This document shows positions 25,996 through 35,407 of a stretch of 64,000 nt of DNA, piece after piece. The translations under genes were made by a program, and so were the position numbers. The notes below the pieces were generated by a model. It saw only the letters and a list, made by a program, of their open reading frames with translations. It was not told the DNA's origin and did not search any database. Position 1 is the stretch's first letter; each line of letters opens with the position of its first letter. Origin of the DNA: Chitinophagaceae bacterium (GTDB lineage: Bacteria > Bacteroidota > Bacteroidia > Chitinophagales > Chitinophagaceae); assembly GCA_017307735.1 (NCBI GenBank), contig JAFKGR010000007.1, positions 124,001 through 188,000 on the forward strand. The letters run 5' to 3'.

Positions 25996-28344
25996 ATGAA
26001 CAGCCACAATAACTTACCCCAATCAGAAGAAGACAACCTGTTGAAAAGGACGCTTGCAAAGTATATGCCTTATTGGCCTCTCTTTTTATGCGCTATTATT
26101 GCGGGGGTACTGGGTGGTTTTGCATTTATTAAATTATCTACCCCTGTATATCAGGCTAAAGCTACCCTTCTCATCAAAGATGAAAAGAAGGGCAATGAGG
26201 AATCCAAGATGCTGGAATCATTGAATCCGATTTCATCAAAAAAGATTGTAGAAAATGAAATAGAGGTTATACAATCCAGGAAGCTGATGCGTGAAGTTGC
26301 TGATAAGCTAAATCTCTATACACCTGTTCTTGAGAAAGTTCAGTTTATTTATAAGCCTGCTTATACTTCATCTCCCGTTACGGTAATAACCCCGGATGCC
26401 GATGGTCTGCAAAGTACGAAGGAGAATATCCCATTCGCCGTTGATACTGCCAAAAGGGAAGTGACTTTGGATGCAATTTATAAGTATCCTATGAATCAGG
26501 TAGTGCAGACACCTTACGGTAAATTAGAGTTTCTGTTGAATCAAAAATACCGGCCGGTTAGTAATCAGAATGAATATTTTCTTTCGGTAACAAACCCTGC
26601 AGAATTGATTCCGGCATTGATGAATGATTTGAGTGCAGACGGAGGAAGTAAATTATCGTCTATTATTGAATTGGGTTTCAAAGATACCGACCCACAGCGT
26701 GCTATAGATATATTGAATCAATTGATTGACTCCTATCGCCAATCTGAAATCAATGAGAAAAACTTGCTTGCCAGTAATACACTTTCGTTTGTTAATGACA
26801 GATTAAAGGACGCTACCAGTGATCTCGATTCGATCCAGAGAAAGGTGCAGAAATACAAATCAAGCAGCAATGCCGTTGATATAAGTACTCAGGGCCAATT
26901 ATATCTGCAGAATGTGAGTCAGAACGATCAAAAGTTAAGTGAAATCAATGCTCAGATTTCTATTTTGAATCAGGTTGAAGGTATGGTTGATAATGGCGGT
27001 AACTATCAGGGTGGTATAGTTTCATCTGCTATAGGCGTGGGTGATCCAACACTTGCGCAGATGTTAGATAAATTTGGGACTTTGGAACTTGAATATGAAA
27101 AGGGTAAAGCCACTATTGGTGAAAATAACCCAAAACTTTTGGCTATTCGGGATCAGATAACTAAAATAAAACCTGATATTCTTAAAAATATCACGACTCA
27201 GAAAAAAAGCCTTTCTACTCTTCGCGATAATATAACATCTTCCAATAATTCCTATAACTCAATGTTGAGAGGTGTGCCCGAAAAGGAAAAACAACTGATT
27301 GATATCAGCCGGGCTCAGCAGGGAAAGCAGGACATCTATTCCTTTTTACTCCAGAAAAAGGAAGAGAGTGAAATAGCCTATGCCTCAACCATTTCAGATA
27401 ACAGGGTGATTGACTACGCTTCTGTTGGAAATGGCCCTGTGAGCCCCAATAAATTGATCATAATGGCCGGATTTATTTCTCTTTTGTTAGTGCTGGCCTA
27501 TTTATTTGTAAATATCCGGGAAACTATGTCCGGTAAAATAATGTATAGGAAGGAGATTGAAAATGCAACTAAAACACCCGTGATCAGTGAAATCGCATTC
27601 GCCAAATTGAGAAACCCAATTGTTATAAAATATGGAAAGCGGTCTTTCATTGCTGAGCAATTCAGAAAGTTGCGGTTGTCCTTGTCGTTTTCAGGTATTG
27701 GTACAAAAGGGAAAAGAGTATTGGTAACAAGCAGCCTCTCCGGAGAAGGCAAAAGTTTTATCGCGGCAAACCTGGCGGTGAGTGAAACGCTTATGGGGAA
27801 GAAAGTTGTTTTGGTCGATATGGACCTGAATAATCCAAGGCAACAGGATATTTTCAACACGGGAAATATTCCGGGTGTATCAGAGTATCTGAAAGGAGAA
27901 AAGGAATTAAAAGAAGTACTTTTTTCCTTACCTGAACACAAAGGATTGAGTTTGATGGTAGCAGGAGAATTACCCGAAGATCCGGCTGAACTCCTATCTT
28001 CTGAGAAGACAACAGAACTAATCAAGGCTCTCGATAAGCAATTTGATATTATAATTATTGACACATCTCCCATGTCTTTGGTTACTGACGGGTATATGAT
28101 TACCAATTTGTGTGATTTGACTTTATATGTAGTTCGGCATGGATATACTCCGAAAGTATTAATAAAAAGATTTGACGAAAATTTGAAAGTTAACCCTATA
28201 CATAATCCCCATATCATATTTAATGGTGTAAAACAACGTAGTGTTTTGACAAATGCCTATGGATATGGTTATGGTTACGACTATGTATATGGGAAAAACA
28301 ATATCTACGGGAAAAACAATCATAAGAGAGGAATTACCTCCTAA
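25996..28344 (+). CDS. wzc: Polysaccharide co-polymerase / BY-type tyrosine kinase (Wzc family)
   Basis: The 782-residue protein has a Wzz-type chain-length domain with membrane segments near residues 30-50 and 500-520. Between them is a long periplasmic coiled-coil region. A cytoplasmic kinase domain follows with Walker A SSLSGEGKS (Lys586), Walker A' VVLVDMDLNNP and Walker B IIIIDTSP. The tail is a dense tyrosine cluster (YGYGYGYDYVYG and another YG further on), the usual autophosphorylation region that controls assembly of the Wza-Wzc complex. It governs length and export of the polysaccharide. No low-molecular-weight phosphatase (Wzb) gene is seen in the locus, so the dephosphorylating partner is encoded elsewhere or is of another type. 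Confidence 0.94.
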   Translation: MNSHNNLPQSEEDNLLKRTLAKYMPYWPLFLCAIIAGVLGGFAFIKLSTPVYQAKATLLIKDEKKGNEESKMLESLNPISSKKIVENEIEVIQSRKLMREVADKLNLYTPVLEKVQFIYKPAYTSSPVTVITPDADGLQSTKENIPFAVDTAKREVTLDAIYKYPMNQVVQTPYGKLEFLLNQKYRPVSNQNEYFLSVTNPAELIPALMNDLSADGGSKLSSIIELGFKDTDPQRAIDILNQLIDSYRQSEINEKNLLASNTLSFVNDRLKDATSDLDSIQRKVQKYKSSSNAVDISTQGQLYLQNVSQNDQKLSEINAQISILNQVEGMVDNGGNYQGGIVSSAIGVGDPTLAQMLDKFGTLELEYEKGKATIGENNPKLLAIRDQITKIKPDILKNITTQKKSLSTLRDNITSSNNSYNSMLRGVPEKEKQLIDISRAQQGKQDIYSFLLQKKEESEIAYASTISDNRVIDYASVGNGPVSPNKLIIMAGFISLLLVLAYLFVNIRETMSGKIMYRKEIENATKTPVISEIAFAKLRNPIVIKYGKRSFIAEQFRKLRLSLSFSGIGTKGKRVLVTSSLSGEGKSFIAANLAVSETLMGKKVVLVDMDLNNPRQQDIFNTGNIPGVSEYLKGEKELKEVLFSLPEHKGLSLMVAGELPEDPAELLSSEKTTELIKALDKQFDIIIIDTSPMSLVTDGYMITNLCDLTLYVVRHGYTPKVLIKRFDENLKVNPIHNPHIIFNGVKQRSVLTNAYGYGYGYDYVYGKNNIYGKNNHKRGITS

Positions 28345-28451
28345 CCTCTGAATCACTAAAACCAATATCATATTTTAAATCCTCTGTCTTACCGCATTAA
28401 CTATGTGAGTGAGAGAGGCGAAGCCGTATAACAAATTAAAATTTTAAGCAG

Positions 28452-28988
28452 ATGGAGAAGCATTGGCATTTATTCCATGTTAAGGAAAATAAAGAAGACA
28501 GAGTCGGCTCCTGGCTGACTTCAAAAAAAATTGAATATTTTTCTGCTTCAAACAGGGTATTTGAAAAAAGCGTATTGCGTTCGGGATGGACAGAATCACC
28601 CTTGCTGCCAGGTCAGATTTTTGTAAAAAGTGATAAAAATGAATTAGCCGGAATAGTTTCAAATCGCTATGTAATCAATGCAGTTTACTGGAAAAACCGA
28701 CCCGTTATTATTTCCGAGTGCACAATGAATACTCTAAAAAATTTTCTGAAAAGATACCAGGAAATAAAAGTCCAAAAGATGGGAATAGGAGTGGAACCTT
28801 TTAAAGCGGCCTCTATTATAGTCATGGAACGTGAAGCGAAAATATTTCTTCCTGAGTTAGGTTATTTGCTCACATCCGTTTTAGAAAAAGATACTTATTG
28901 GATGAATTATAATCCGGAAACTGCCACCATTGCACAGGAGACCCGGTTTATTGTGAACAAAAGTGCCAGATATATGAATGAAAAGTGA
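28452..28988 (+). CDS. NusG-like transcription antiterminator (UpxY/RfaH type)
   Basis: The 178-residue protein begins WHLFHVKENKEDRVGSWL and continues with LLPGQIFVKSD, matching the NusG N-terminal domain that clamps RNA polymerase. The C-terminal half is diverged; a KOW domain is only weakly recognisable. Specialised NusG paralogues of this type (UpxY in Bacteroides, RfaH in enterics) allow long polysaccharide operons to be transcribed to the end. It comes third, after wza and wzc, rather than first. All 30 kb downstream are on the same strand, which fits a need for antitermination. Confidence 0.82.
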   Translation: MEKHWHLFHVKENKEDRVGSWLTSKKIEYFSASNRVFEKSVLRSGWTESPLLPGQIFVKSDKNELAGIVSNRYVINAVYWKNRPVIISECTMNTLKNFLKRYQEIKVQKMGIGVEPFKAASIIVMEREAKIFLPELGYLLTSVLEKDTYWMNYNPETATIAQETRFIVNKSARYMNEK

Positions 28989-29124
28989 GATAAATTCCGG
29001 CATTTAAATCATCTTCATTTTATCAGAGTTTTGTTGGTTTCAGCTTAAATCAAATATATCCCTCTGTTGCAAGGTAACATCAGTCAATGTTGAAAAGATC
29101 GTTCTTAAATTGACCGGAATTAAA

Positions 29125-30024
29125 ATGAAAAAGCAACAATTGAACATATTTTACACCCTGGATGAAAATTTTGTTATTCCGTTTACTGTGTCAATGATTT
29201 CACTCATTGAAAATAACAAGGATATTGATTTAAATATCCGGGTTATTCACTCTCTTAAGAATGACAAGGTGTTGAAGGAAATCAACGAATATGTTTTTAA
29301 CAGGTATGGTTTTCAGCTAAATCTTCAATATTTTTCCACTGATCAATTTGGGAAACTTCCGACATCTTCTTTTATTTCAAAAGCCTCCTATACGAGGTTA
29401 TTAATTTCTGACATAGTTCCTGAAAACATTTTTTCCGGATTGTATCTTGATTGTGATACGGTCGTTACCGGATCGATTCGTGAATTGGCAGACCCGGGTT
29501 TATTTATGGATAATGAATATTGTCTCTTGGCTGCGGAAGATTTAAATGGAAAAGAAAACGTGGAAAGGTTTGCAGAATTGGGCGTAAAGACTCAATTTTA
29601 TTTTAATACTGGTGTTTTGATGATAAATATTGAAAGATGGAGAATTGAAAATGCCGGAGAAAAATTATTGCAAACGGCTTTTAAATACCTGGACAAATTA
29701 AAATGGCACGATCAGGATATTTTGAATATTTTTTTTGCAGGAAAATCAGGAGTACTCAATAGGAAGTTTAATTGTATCACTAAGAAGAAAATAGAAAAAA
29801 AGCCTGCGATTATTCATTACAGTGGTGCATCCAAACCATGGCACTATATTGATAATGGCCCCTACAAATCAGAATATAAAAAGTATTTTAAGCTTACTCC
29901 TTTTAAAGACGTAAAAACAGAAGAGATAGGGGCAGCTAAGGTTTACAGAAAATACCTTGAATTGTTCAAAAGTAAAATAGGTGTTGAATCGTTTTCTGAC
30001 ACTTTTAATTCCTTTTTCAAATAA
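29125..30024 (+). CDS. Glycosyltransferase family 8
   Basis: From the ATG at 29125 the product has 299 residues (MKKQQLNIFYTLDENF). A TTG 15 bp upstream is a less likely start. The GT8 pattern is clear: a nucleotide-binding N-terminus, LNIFYTLDENFVIPFTVSMI, SKASYTRLLISDIVP, then the metal-binding DxD as DCD (residues 109-111) in YLDCDTVV. The FYFNTGVLMINIERWR block, WHDQDILNIFF and HYSGASKPW follow. GT8 enzymes are retaining transferases using UDP-galactose or UDP-glucose. It is cytoplasmic and adds one residue of the repeat unit; the sugar cannot be told from sequence. Confidence 0.9.
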   Translation: MKKQQLNIFYTLDENFVIPFTVSMISLIENNKDIDLNIRVIHSLKNDKVLKEINEYVFNRYGFQLNLQYFSTDQFGKLPTSSFISKASYTRLLISDIVPENIFSGLYLDCDTVVTGSIRELADPGLFMDNEYCLLAAEDLNGKENVERFAELGVKTQFYFNTGVLMINIERWRIENAGEKLLQTAFKYLDKLKWHDQDILNIFFAGKSGVLNRKFNCITKKKIEKKPAIIHYSGASKPWHYIDNGPYKSEYKKYFKLTPFKDVKTEEIGAAKVYRKYLELFKSKIGVESFSDTFNSFFK

Positions 30025-30086
30025 AGATTTAAAGCATGTTTCCGCGGTTTTATCAGAATCCAATTTATACTGATTTAATTCATTGA

Positions 30087-31316
30087 ATGTTGTTGAGTGC
30101 TAAAAATATATTTATGTTCATTATTGCAGGTATTATTATAATTTTTCTGCAATATTTTTCTCTGAAATTAATACCGGGCGAATCCAAACTTGTTACACCG
30201 CTCATCTTTGGAAGTGGTATATCGCTGATAGGTATTTTTTTATACAATTCCTTATTTCAAAAAGGAATAAAGTATAATAAACTTGATTTTGTAATACTTC
30301 TGTTTTTTGTCAATATGATTATCAGCGCGGCAATGGCTAATATGTATTGGGGGCAGTCTTTTTTTTCATCATTGGTGGGATATCGGTTTTTCTATATCTA
30401 TTTTTTATACTTCGTTCTGATTTTCCTGAAGATGGGATCTGAAGATGCTGAAAAGCTTGTCAAAGTTTTCTTTTTTCTTTCAATTGCGGTTTTCCTGATA
30501 GATGTTGTCACCTTTCCGAATCCGCTGTTTGCCTATCGCGATGAAGAAAGAAGAGGTGGAATGACCATTTTCTTTTTTGGCCAGGGTTTTACTTTTTTAG
30601 GTGGATTTTATTATCTCGATCGGTTTATCCACAAAAAGAAAGTATTGTATTTGCTTTATTTTCTTTTGTCGGCAATTTGTCTTTTTGCATTGACCCAGTC
30701 CAGGATGAATCTTATCGCACTTGCTGCGGGTGCTCTTTTGATCCTTTTAATGGGTAATTGGAAGTATAAGTATCTTATTTCAGCTCTTTTTGTTGTTGCC
30801 TCTTTTGTCATTTATAATTCTTTAAGCTTTTTTGAAAATTTTAAAGATGCCAATGAGAATGAAATTCAGTATTATCAGGAGAATGTTCGCGTAGAAGCTC
30901 AGCATTATTTTCTCGCTGAATTGCAGGCAGGCGTTCCTACGATTTTATTTGGCAACGGGTTTCCCGCAAAGGATGGCAGACTTACCGATAAATATGAAAA
31001 TGCCAAGCTTCTCGGATTATTCACTTCAGATGTTGGCTTAACCGGATTTTATAGTTATTTCGGAGTGTTCGGAGTTATAATCTGGATATTGCTTTTCCTG
31101 GCAGCATTCAGATTAAAAAATAATGGAAATTCGGGGTATCTGAAAGCATATTTTTTAACACTTTTGACTTCTGCTTTTACGGGTTATTCAATTTTTGAAC
31201 CTGGTTATATGCCGGCAACAGTGCTGGCCTTATTTCTGATAAGGTGTCAGATGGAATCGAATGATACTGACTCAATCAATATTGAGGATAAAGGGCTGAT
31301 AAATTTTCAATCTTAA
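30087..31316 (+). CDS. O-antigen/exopolysaccharide polymerase-like membrane protein (Wzy candidate)
   Basis: The 409-residue protein has about ten hydrophobic segments and a large extracytoplasmic loop toward the C-terminal third (around residues 250-325, FFENFKDANENEIQYYQENV onward). This is the topology of Wzy polymerases and O-antigen ligases. Sequence conservation in these families is poor. The assignment rests on topology and on its position between a glycosyltransferase and the flippase-like gene. No other Wzy candidate is seen in the locus. It would polymerise lipid-linked repeat units on the periplasmic face. Confidence 0.72.
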   Translation: MLLSAKNIFMFIIAGIIIIFLQYFSLKLIPGESKLVTPLIFGSGISLIGIFLYNSLFQKGIKYNKLDFVILLFFVNMIISAAMANMYWGQSFFSSLVGYRFFYIYFLYFVLIFLKMGSEDAEKLVKVFFFLSIAVFLIDVVTFPNPLFAYRDEERRGGMTIFFFGQGFTFLGGFYYLDRFIHKKKVLYLLYFLLSAICLFALTQSRMNLIALAAGALLILLMGNWKYKYLISALFVVASFVIYNSLSFFENFKDANENEIQYYQENVRVEAQHYFLAELQAGVPTILFGNGFPAKDGRLTDKYENAKLLGLFTSDVGLTGFYSYFGVFGVIIWILLFLAAFRLKNNGNSGYLKAYFLTLLTSAFTGYSIFEPGYMPATVLALFLIRCQMESNDTDSINIEDKGLINFQS

Positions 31317-31324
31317 AGTTTACT

Positions 31325-32797
31325 CTGATTAGTTATAACCCATATAATGCAGTTTACAGGGCAAAGATTTCTTTTCAACGAATTTTTGCAAGGAATGTTC
31401 TTATCAAAAACTTTTCGGTATTAACGCTATCCAATTTTTTAACCCAGTTCCTATCGGTTTTTGTCAGTATCAAAATAGCAAGATCATTATCTCCGGAAAC
31501 TTTTGGTACTTATAACCTGCTTTTACTCCATATTTCCATCTTCGCTGTGATTTCTTCATTCGGGATAAGGAATATAATTATCCGGAATATTGCACGAAAT
31601 GGCAACATCGTCAAAAAGATTTTTTTTACCGGACTGAAATTGAGAGTTTTTGGCCTCTTAGGTTCTATATGCATATTGTATTTGTATTTTCTGTTTTATG
31701 CCGATTACAGTCCGTTACTATTAATTTTTGTTATCGTCGGACTTATTTCATCTGTATTTTATGATTTATTCGAAAGTGTGGCATTTGGATTGGAAAAAAT
31801 GGAATTTTCCGGCATCATCGATTTTTTACGGACTTTATGTTGGTTGACAACTATCCTGGTAATTCCTGAAAAATACCTGACCATTCAAATTATTTTTGGT
31901 CTCTATGTTTTCTTCTATTTGTTGAAATCAATTGTTTATTTTTTCTCAATCAATAAGAAGAACATTGTAAAAGGTTTTTATACAGAAAAGATTGTAAAAG
32001 CGGATACTTTTCACCTCGTTAAAGAATCTTTCCCATTTTATTATCTCGCCTTATTTACATTATTAAGCAACCAGGTACCACAGCTTTTTCTTGAATACAG
32101 ATCAGGTGTTGCCCAGATTGGATTTTTTAATATTGCAAATAAAGTTTTGGCACCCATCAATTTAATCATCGGTACAATTTTAACCGCTGTGCTTCCATAC
32201 CTTTCCCGGCTTTATGTCAATTCTTACGATGCCTTTATAAAGAGTTTAAAGAATATTTTTATTATCGTTTCTTTATTCTGCATTGCGGGTGCTTTTGGGG
32301 TGATGCTTTTCCGCAAAGAATTTATCATGCTTTTGTATGGGCAGAAATATGTGAATTCAAGCTTGGTTTTGGGATATCAGGTCTGGTATGTAGCAGTTTA
32401 TGCAGTGGTTTGCCTTATTGGTACAACATTGACGGTCATCGATAAACAAAAAGTTTTGGGTCGCTTGTCTATTGTCTGTACAATTCTTCAGCTTCCGATT
32501 TTATGGTATGGTTCTCAGTTCGGGGCGCAGTATTTATCTGCTGCGTTTTTGATAGCTACGGCATTAATACTGATAATTCATGTTTTCGTAATTCTAAAAT
32601 ATCTCGAAGGGATTTCTTTCCTTTTTTACCTGAAGCTGATTTTGTTGTTTATTACAGGCTATGTTTTATCATCATTGCCTGTTGACCTAAACCTTTATAA
32701 TAAGATAATTTTATTTGCTTCTGCATCGTTTTTAGGTGGGTACTTTTTCTTTAAAAAGTTTAGGAACCGGATCGCTGAGATCTGGGCCGGGAAATGA
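31325..32797 (+). CDS. Wzx-like polysaccharide flippase (non-canonical start)
   Basis: The frame encodes a MATE/PST-type flippase with 12 or so membrane segments, which moves lipid-linked repeat units across the inner membrane. From a GTG at 31547 it has 416 residues but lacks the first transmembrane helix. The same frame continues upstream without a stop and encodes typical Wzx N-terminal sequence: VLIKNFSVLTLSNFLTQF, then VSIKIARSLSPETFGTYN. No ATG, GTG or TTG lies in this extension. The only near-canonical start is CTG at 31325, nine bases after the polymerase stop codon, giving 490 residues. An ATT start or a small upstream frameshift (an out-of-frame ATG is at 31347) are alternatives. 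The family call is good; the start is uncertain. Confidence 0.75.
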   Translation: MISYNPYNAVYRAKISFQRIFARNVLIKNFSVLTLSNFLTQFLSVFVSIKIARSLSPETFGTYNLLLLHISIFAVISSFGIRNIIIRNIARNGNIVKKIFFTGLKLRVFGLLGSICILYLYFLFYADYSPLLLIFVIVGLISSVFYDLFESVAFGLEKMEFSGIIDFLRTLCWLTTILVIPEKYLTIQIIFGLYVFFYLLKSIVYFFSINKKNIVKGFYTEKIVKADTFHLVKESFPFYYLALFTLLSNQVPQLFLEYRSGVAQIGFFNIANKVLAPINLIIGTILTAVLPYLSRLYVNSYDAFIKSLKNIFIIVSLFCIAGAFGVMLFRKEFIMLLYGQKYVNSSLVLGYQVWYVAVYAVVCLIGTTLTVIDKQKVLGRLSIVCTILQLPILWYGSQFGAQYLSAAFLIATALILIIHVFVILKYLEGISFLFYLKLILLFITGYVLSSLPVDLNLYNKIILFASASFLGGYFFFKKFRNRIAEIWAGK

Positions 32798-32918
32798 GAT
32801 GAATGATGGCAGGATATTATTTCCATATCCTTGTCTTTGCCGGGATGATAGTTTTTAAATTGGTAGTTCAGTGGCGCGGTGTGATTTATCAAGGGTGTTT
32901 ACCGTTAAATAGTCAAAG

Positions 32919-33194
32919 ATGGTTTTAAATAGATTCAATATTTTAAAAGTCGCGGTAAACCCGTATTTGCTGTTGTTGTATCTCAGCCTTGGACAGGCTT
33001 TTATTCTGTTGAGGATTGACCTTGCTTTTTGGTATAAGGTATTGGCTGCAATCTCCGGATTCGCATTTTATTATTTGTTAATTCAGATAAGTGAGAAATT
33101 GTTCAAATTATTTTTAACGCTTGTGCTGGTATTTTCTTTATTTCATTATTTTAATTGCAGAATATATTTGGCTGAAGTAATCTTTTGTATGTAA
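32919..33194 (+). CDS. Small hypothetical membrane protein
   Basis: This 91-residue frame has two or three hydrophobic segments (PYLLLLYLSLGQAFILL and AFYYLLIQ, then KLFLTLVLVFSLFHYF). I do not recognise it. It sits between the flippase and a glycosyltransferase, on the same strand and ten bases before the next start, so it fits the operon. It could be a helper of flippase or polymerase, or a chance frame in AT-rich DNA. Confidence 0.45.
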   Translation: MVLNRFNILKVAVNPYLLLLYLSLGQAFILLRIDLAFWYKVLAAISGFAFYYLLIQISEKLFKLFLTLVLVFSLFHYFNCRIYLAEVIFCM

Positions 33195-33203
33195 AAAGCA
33201 GGT

Positions 33204-34313
33204 ATGAAGATCTTATTTATAAGTAGCAGGAATTTTTTAATCAGAGGTAATGGAGGGGATATGGGCACTTACCGTAATTATTTATCCTTATGTGAAATTG
33301 TTGGGGAAAATAATGTAAAGGTTATTTATTTAAGTGGTAATCCGAACAGTACTCTGGGATGGAAAATCAAGAAACGGATTAATTATTTCAGAGGATTTAG
33401 AGAGGGAGTGGACGGAATCAAAATGAAGCAAATTATTCAAAATTCTTTCAGCTTTGATGTCGTATTTATTGAGAGTTCAGATTACGGGACTATTGCATAT
33501 CATCTAAAAAAAGCAAAATATCCTGGGAAAATAATCACCTATTTTCACAACATCGAATTTGATATTATAAGGCAATTGGTAAAGAGAGAACCATGGCGGT
33601 TCCCCAATGTACCCCTGAACTACTATAATGAAAAACAGGCTTGTGATTATTCTGATGTGAAAATAGTGCTGAATAATAGAGACTTGGTAAGGTTGCAGAA
33701 AAATTATGGACCAAATGAGGCATTAATAGTTCCTGTCAGCATTCGCGATGAGTTAAAAAATACTGACACAGAATCCTTTGTTTCCTCTACTCCCACCTGC
33801 CTTTTCCTCGGTAGTGCATGGTATCCGAATGTTCAGGGCATATTATGGTTCGTTAACAATGTGTTGGATCACGTTAATATAAAACTTCAGATTGTTGGGA
33901 AAGTAAATGAAATACTAAAAGAAAAAATCAATAGCCCCAAAGTTGAAATCATGGGCTATGTAGAAGATTTATCGCAAATCATTTCGAATGCGGATTTGAT
34001 GGTATTTCCCATTTTTTTAGGAGGCGGTATGAAAGTCAAAACTTGTGAAGCGCTTATGTATGGAAAGCAAATAATCGGGACAACAGAATCTTTTGAAGGA
34101 TATAATTTAAATCTTTCAAAAGTGGGTGCGGTTTGCAATACAAAAGAAGATTTTATTTCTGCGATAAACAAAATATCAGCAGGCGGTGTAAAGAGATTTA
34201 ACAGCTATAACAGAGATTCTTTTTTAAAAAATTATTCGTTTGAGGCTACGTTGAAACTGTTCAGGGTGGCTCTGGAAGAGAAGACAAAAAAAACCATTTC
34301 AGCAATAAGTTGA
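33204..34313 (+). CDS. Glycosyltransferase, GT4-like (GT-B fold)
   Basis: The 369-residue protein has an N-terminal Rossmann half beginning MKILFISSRNFLIRGNGGDM. The C-terminal GT-B half shows CLFLGSAWYPNVQGILWFV, EIMGYVEDLSQIISNADLMV and PIFLGGGMKVKTCEALMYGK, matching the Glyco_trans_1_4 type. The glycine-rich donor loop GGGMKVK followed by EAL is the usual nucleotide-sugar binding site. It should act in the cytoplasm as one of the repeat-unit transferases. Donor and acceptor are not predictable. Confidence 0.88.
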   Translation: MKILFISSRNFLIRGNGGDMGTYRNYLSLCEIVGENNVKVIYLSGNPNSTLGWKIKKRINYFRGFREGVDGIKMKQIIQNSFSFDVVFIESSDYGTIAYHLKKAKYPGKIITYFHNIEFDIIRQLVKREPWRFPNVPLNYYNEKQACDYSDVKIVLNNRDLVRLQKNYGPNEALIVPVSIRDELKNTDTESFVSSTPTCLFLGSAWYPNVQGILWFVNNVLDHVNIKLQIVGKVNEILKEKINSPKVEIMGYVEDLSQIISNADLMVFPIFLGGGMKVKTCEALMYGKQIIGTTESFEGYNLNLSKVGAVCNTKEDFISAINKISAGGVKRFNSYNRDSFLKNYSFEATLKLFRVALEEKTKKTISAIS

Positions 34314-34447
34314 GAAATCAGGAACGACTATCGTGTTCAGTTTGCCCAGACATAGTTTGATAAGGAAATCCAATCAAGACAACTGATTTTTTTTTAAATG
34401 GATTATGAGTAATTGCAAGAATTTTTGAGGGGGGAGAAATACAATTT

Positions 34448-35395
34448 ATGTTTGATCTGATTATAGGGATTCCGACATTCAGGAGACCGGAAATGCTTGA
34501 GAAGTTATTACTGAGCATTTCGGAATGCAACCGGAATAAGCATCTGATAAAGTCTGTAAATATTGTGGTCGTTGATAATGATTCCCAAAGAACTGCCGAG
34601 AATACAGTAAGAAAATTTAATGAAAAGGGTATCGAAGGATTAAAGGCTTCTTATCATTGCTTTCCAGAAAAGGGACTCGCTAATGTGAGAAATGAAATGC
34701 TGAGACAGTCGCTGAAAATTAAATCTGATTTTATTGTTTTTGTGGATGACGATGAATTTGTTACATCTCATTGGCTTGACGGCCATCTCAAGACCATATT
34801 GCAATATAATGCTGATGCGGTCAGAGGGCCGGTTTTAGCTGTTTTAAATAGTGGGGTAAAAAAGGAAATTGTTCAATTATTTAAAAGGGAGAAATATCCG
34901 GAAGGTACCAGATTGTACCGATGGACAACTGGCAATTTAATGTTGCGGACATCCACTCTTTTAAAAAATAAAATCTGGTTTGACCCAAGGTTTAATGAAA
35001 CTGGTTCCGAGGATTATTATTTTGGAGTTCAAATGCAGAAATATGGCGCTTCTCTTTATTGGGCTGCCGATGCTGTTACTTATGAAAATATTCCTGACTT
35101 GAGGGCCACTATAAAATGGGTTATCAAAAGAAGGTTCAGGATGCCATTTATGTATTCCCGTGTACAGGTAATAGAAGGGAATTATTTTAAGGTTTTTAAA
35201 AAGATGGTGGTTAGTTTCACTAATATTTTGATGGGTTTAGCCGCTTCTGTTTTATTGATTTTCCCGGGAAAATTCAGGTATTGGGGCCTGTTGAAAATAG
35301 TGGAAGGCACAGGTGGTATTATGGGAATCTTTAAAAAATCTTTTAAAGAGTATAAAAGCGGGCACCATCATTCTCTAATTCTCCATGAATCTTAA
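34448..35395 (+). CDS. Glycosyltransferase family 2
   Basis: This 315-residue inverting transferase starts LIIGIPTFRRPEMLEKLLLS. It contains IVVVDNDSQ, a GLANVRNEMLR block, and the metal-binding FVDDDEFVT (DDDE), followed by GSEDYYFGVQMQKYG with the conserved ED acid. Near residues 250-275 is a hydrophobic segment (NILMGLAASVLLIFPG), probably a membrane association helix. A G-rich stretch (TGAGGGGGGAG) sits about 12 bases upstream of the ATG, an unusually strong ribosome-binding-like sequence for Bacteroidota. The substrate is not predictable. Confidence 0.88.
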   Translation: MFDLIIGIPTFRRPEMLEKLLLSISECNRNKHLIKSVNIVVVDNDSQRTAENTVRKFNEKGIEGLKASYHCFPEKGLANVRNEMLRQSLKIKSDFIVFVDDDEFVTSHWLDGHLKTILQYNADAVRGPVLAVLNSGVKKEIVQLFKREKYPEGTRLYRWTTGNLMLRTSTLLKNKIWFDPRFNETGSEDYYFGVQMQKYGASLYWAADAVTYENIPDLRATIKWVIKRRFRMPFMYSRVQVIEGNYFKVFKKMVVSFTNILMGLAASVLLIFPGKFRYWGLLKIVEGTGGIMGIFKKSFKEYKSGHHHSLILHES

Positions 35396-35407
35396 TTTAT
35401 TCCGGCT

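Noticed and set aside
27498..28217. 239-codon minus-strand frame opposite the Wzc kinase domain
   Set aside because: Antisense to conserved Walker motifs; no independent support.
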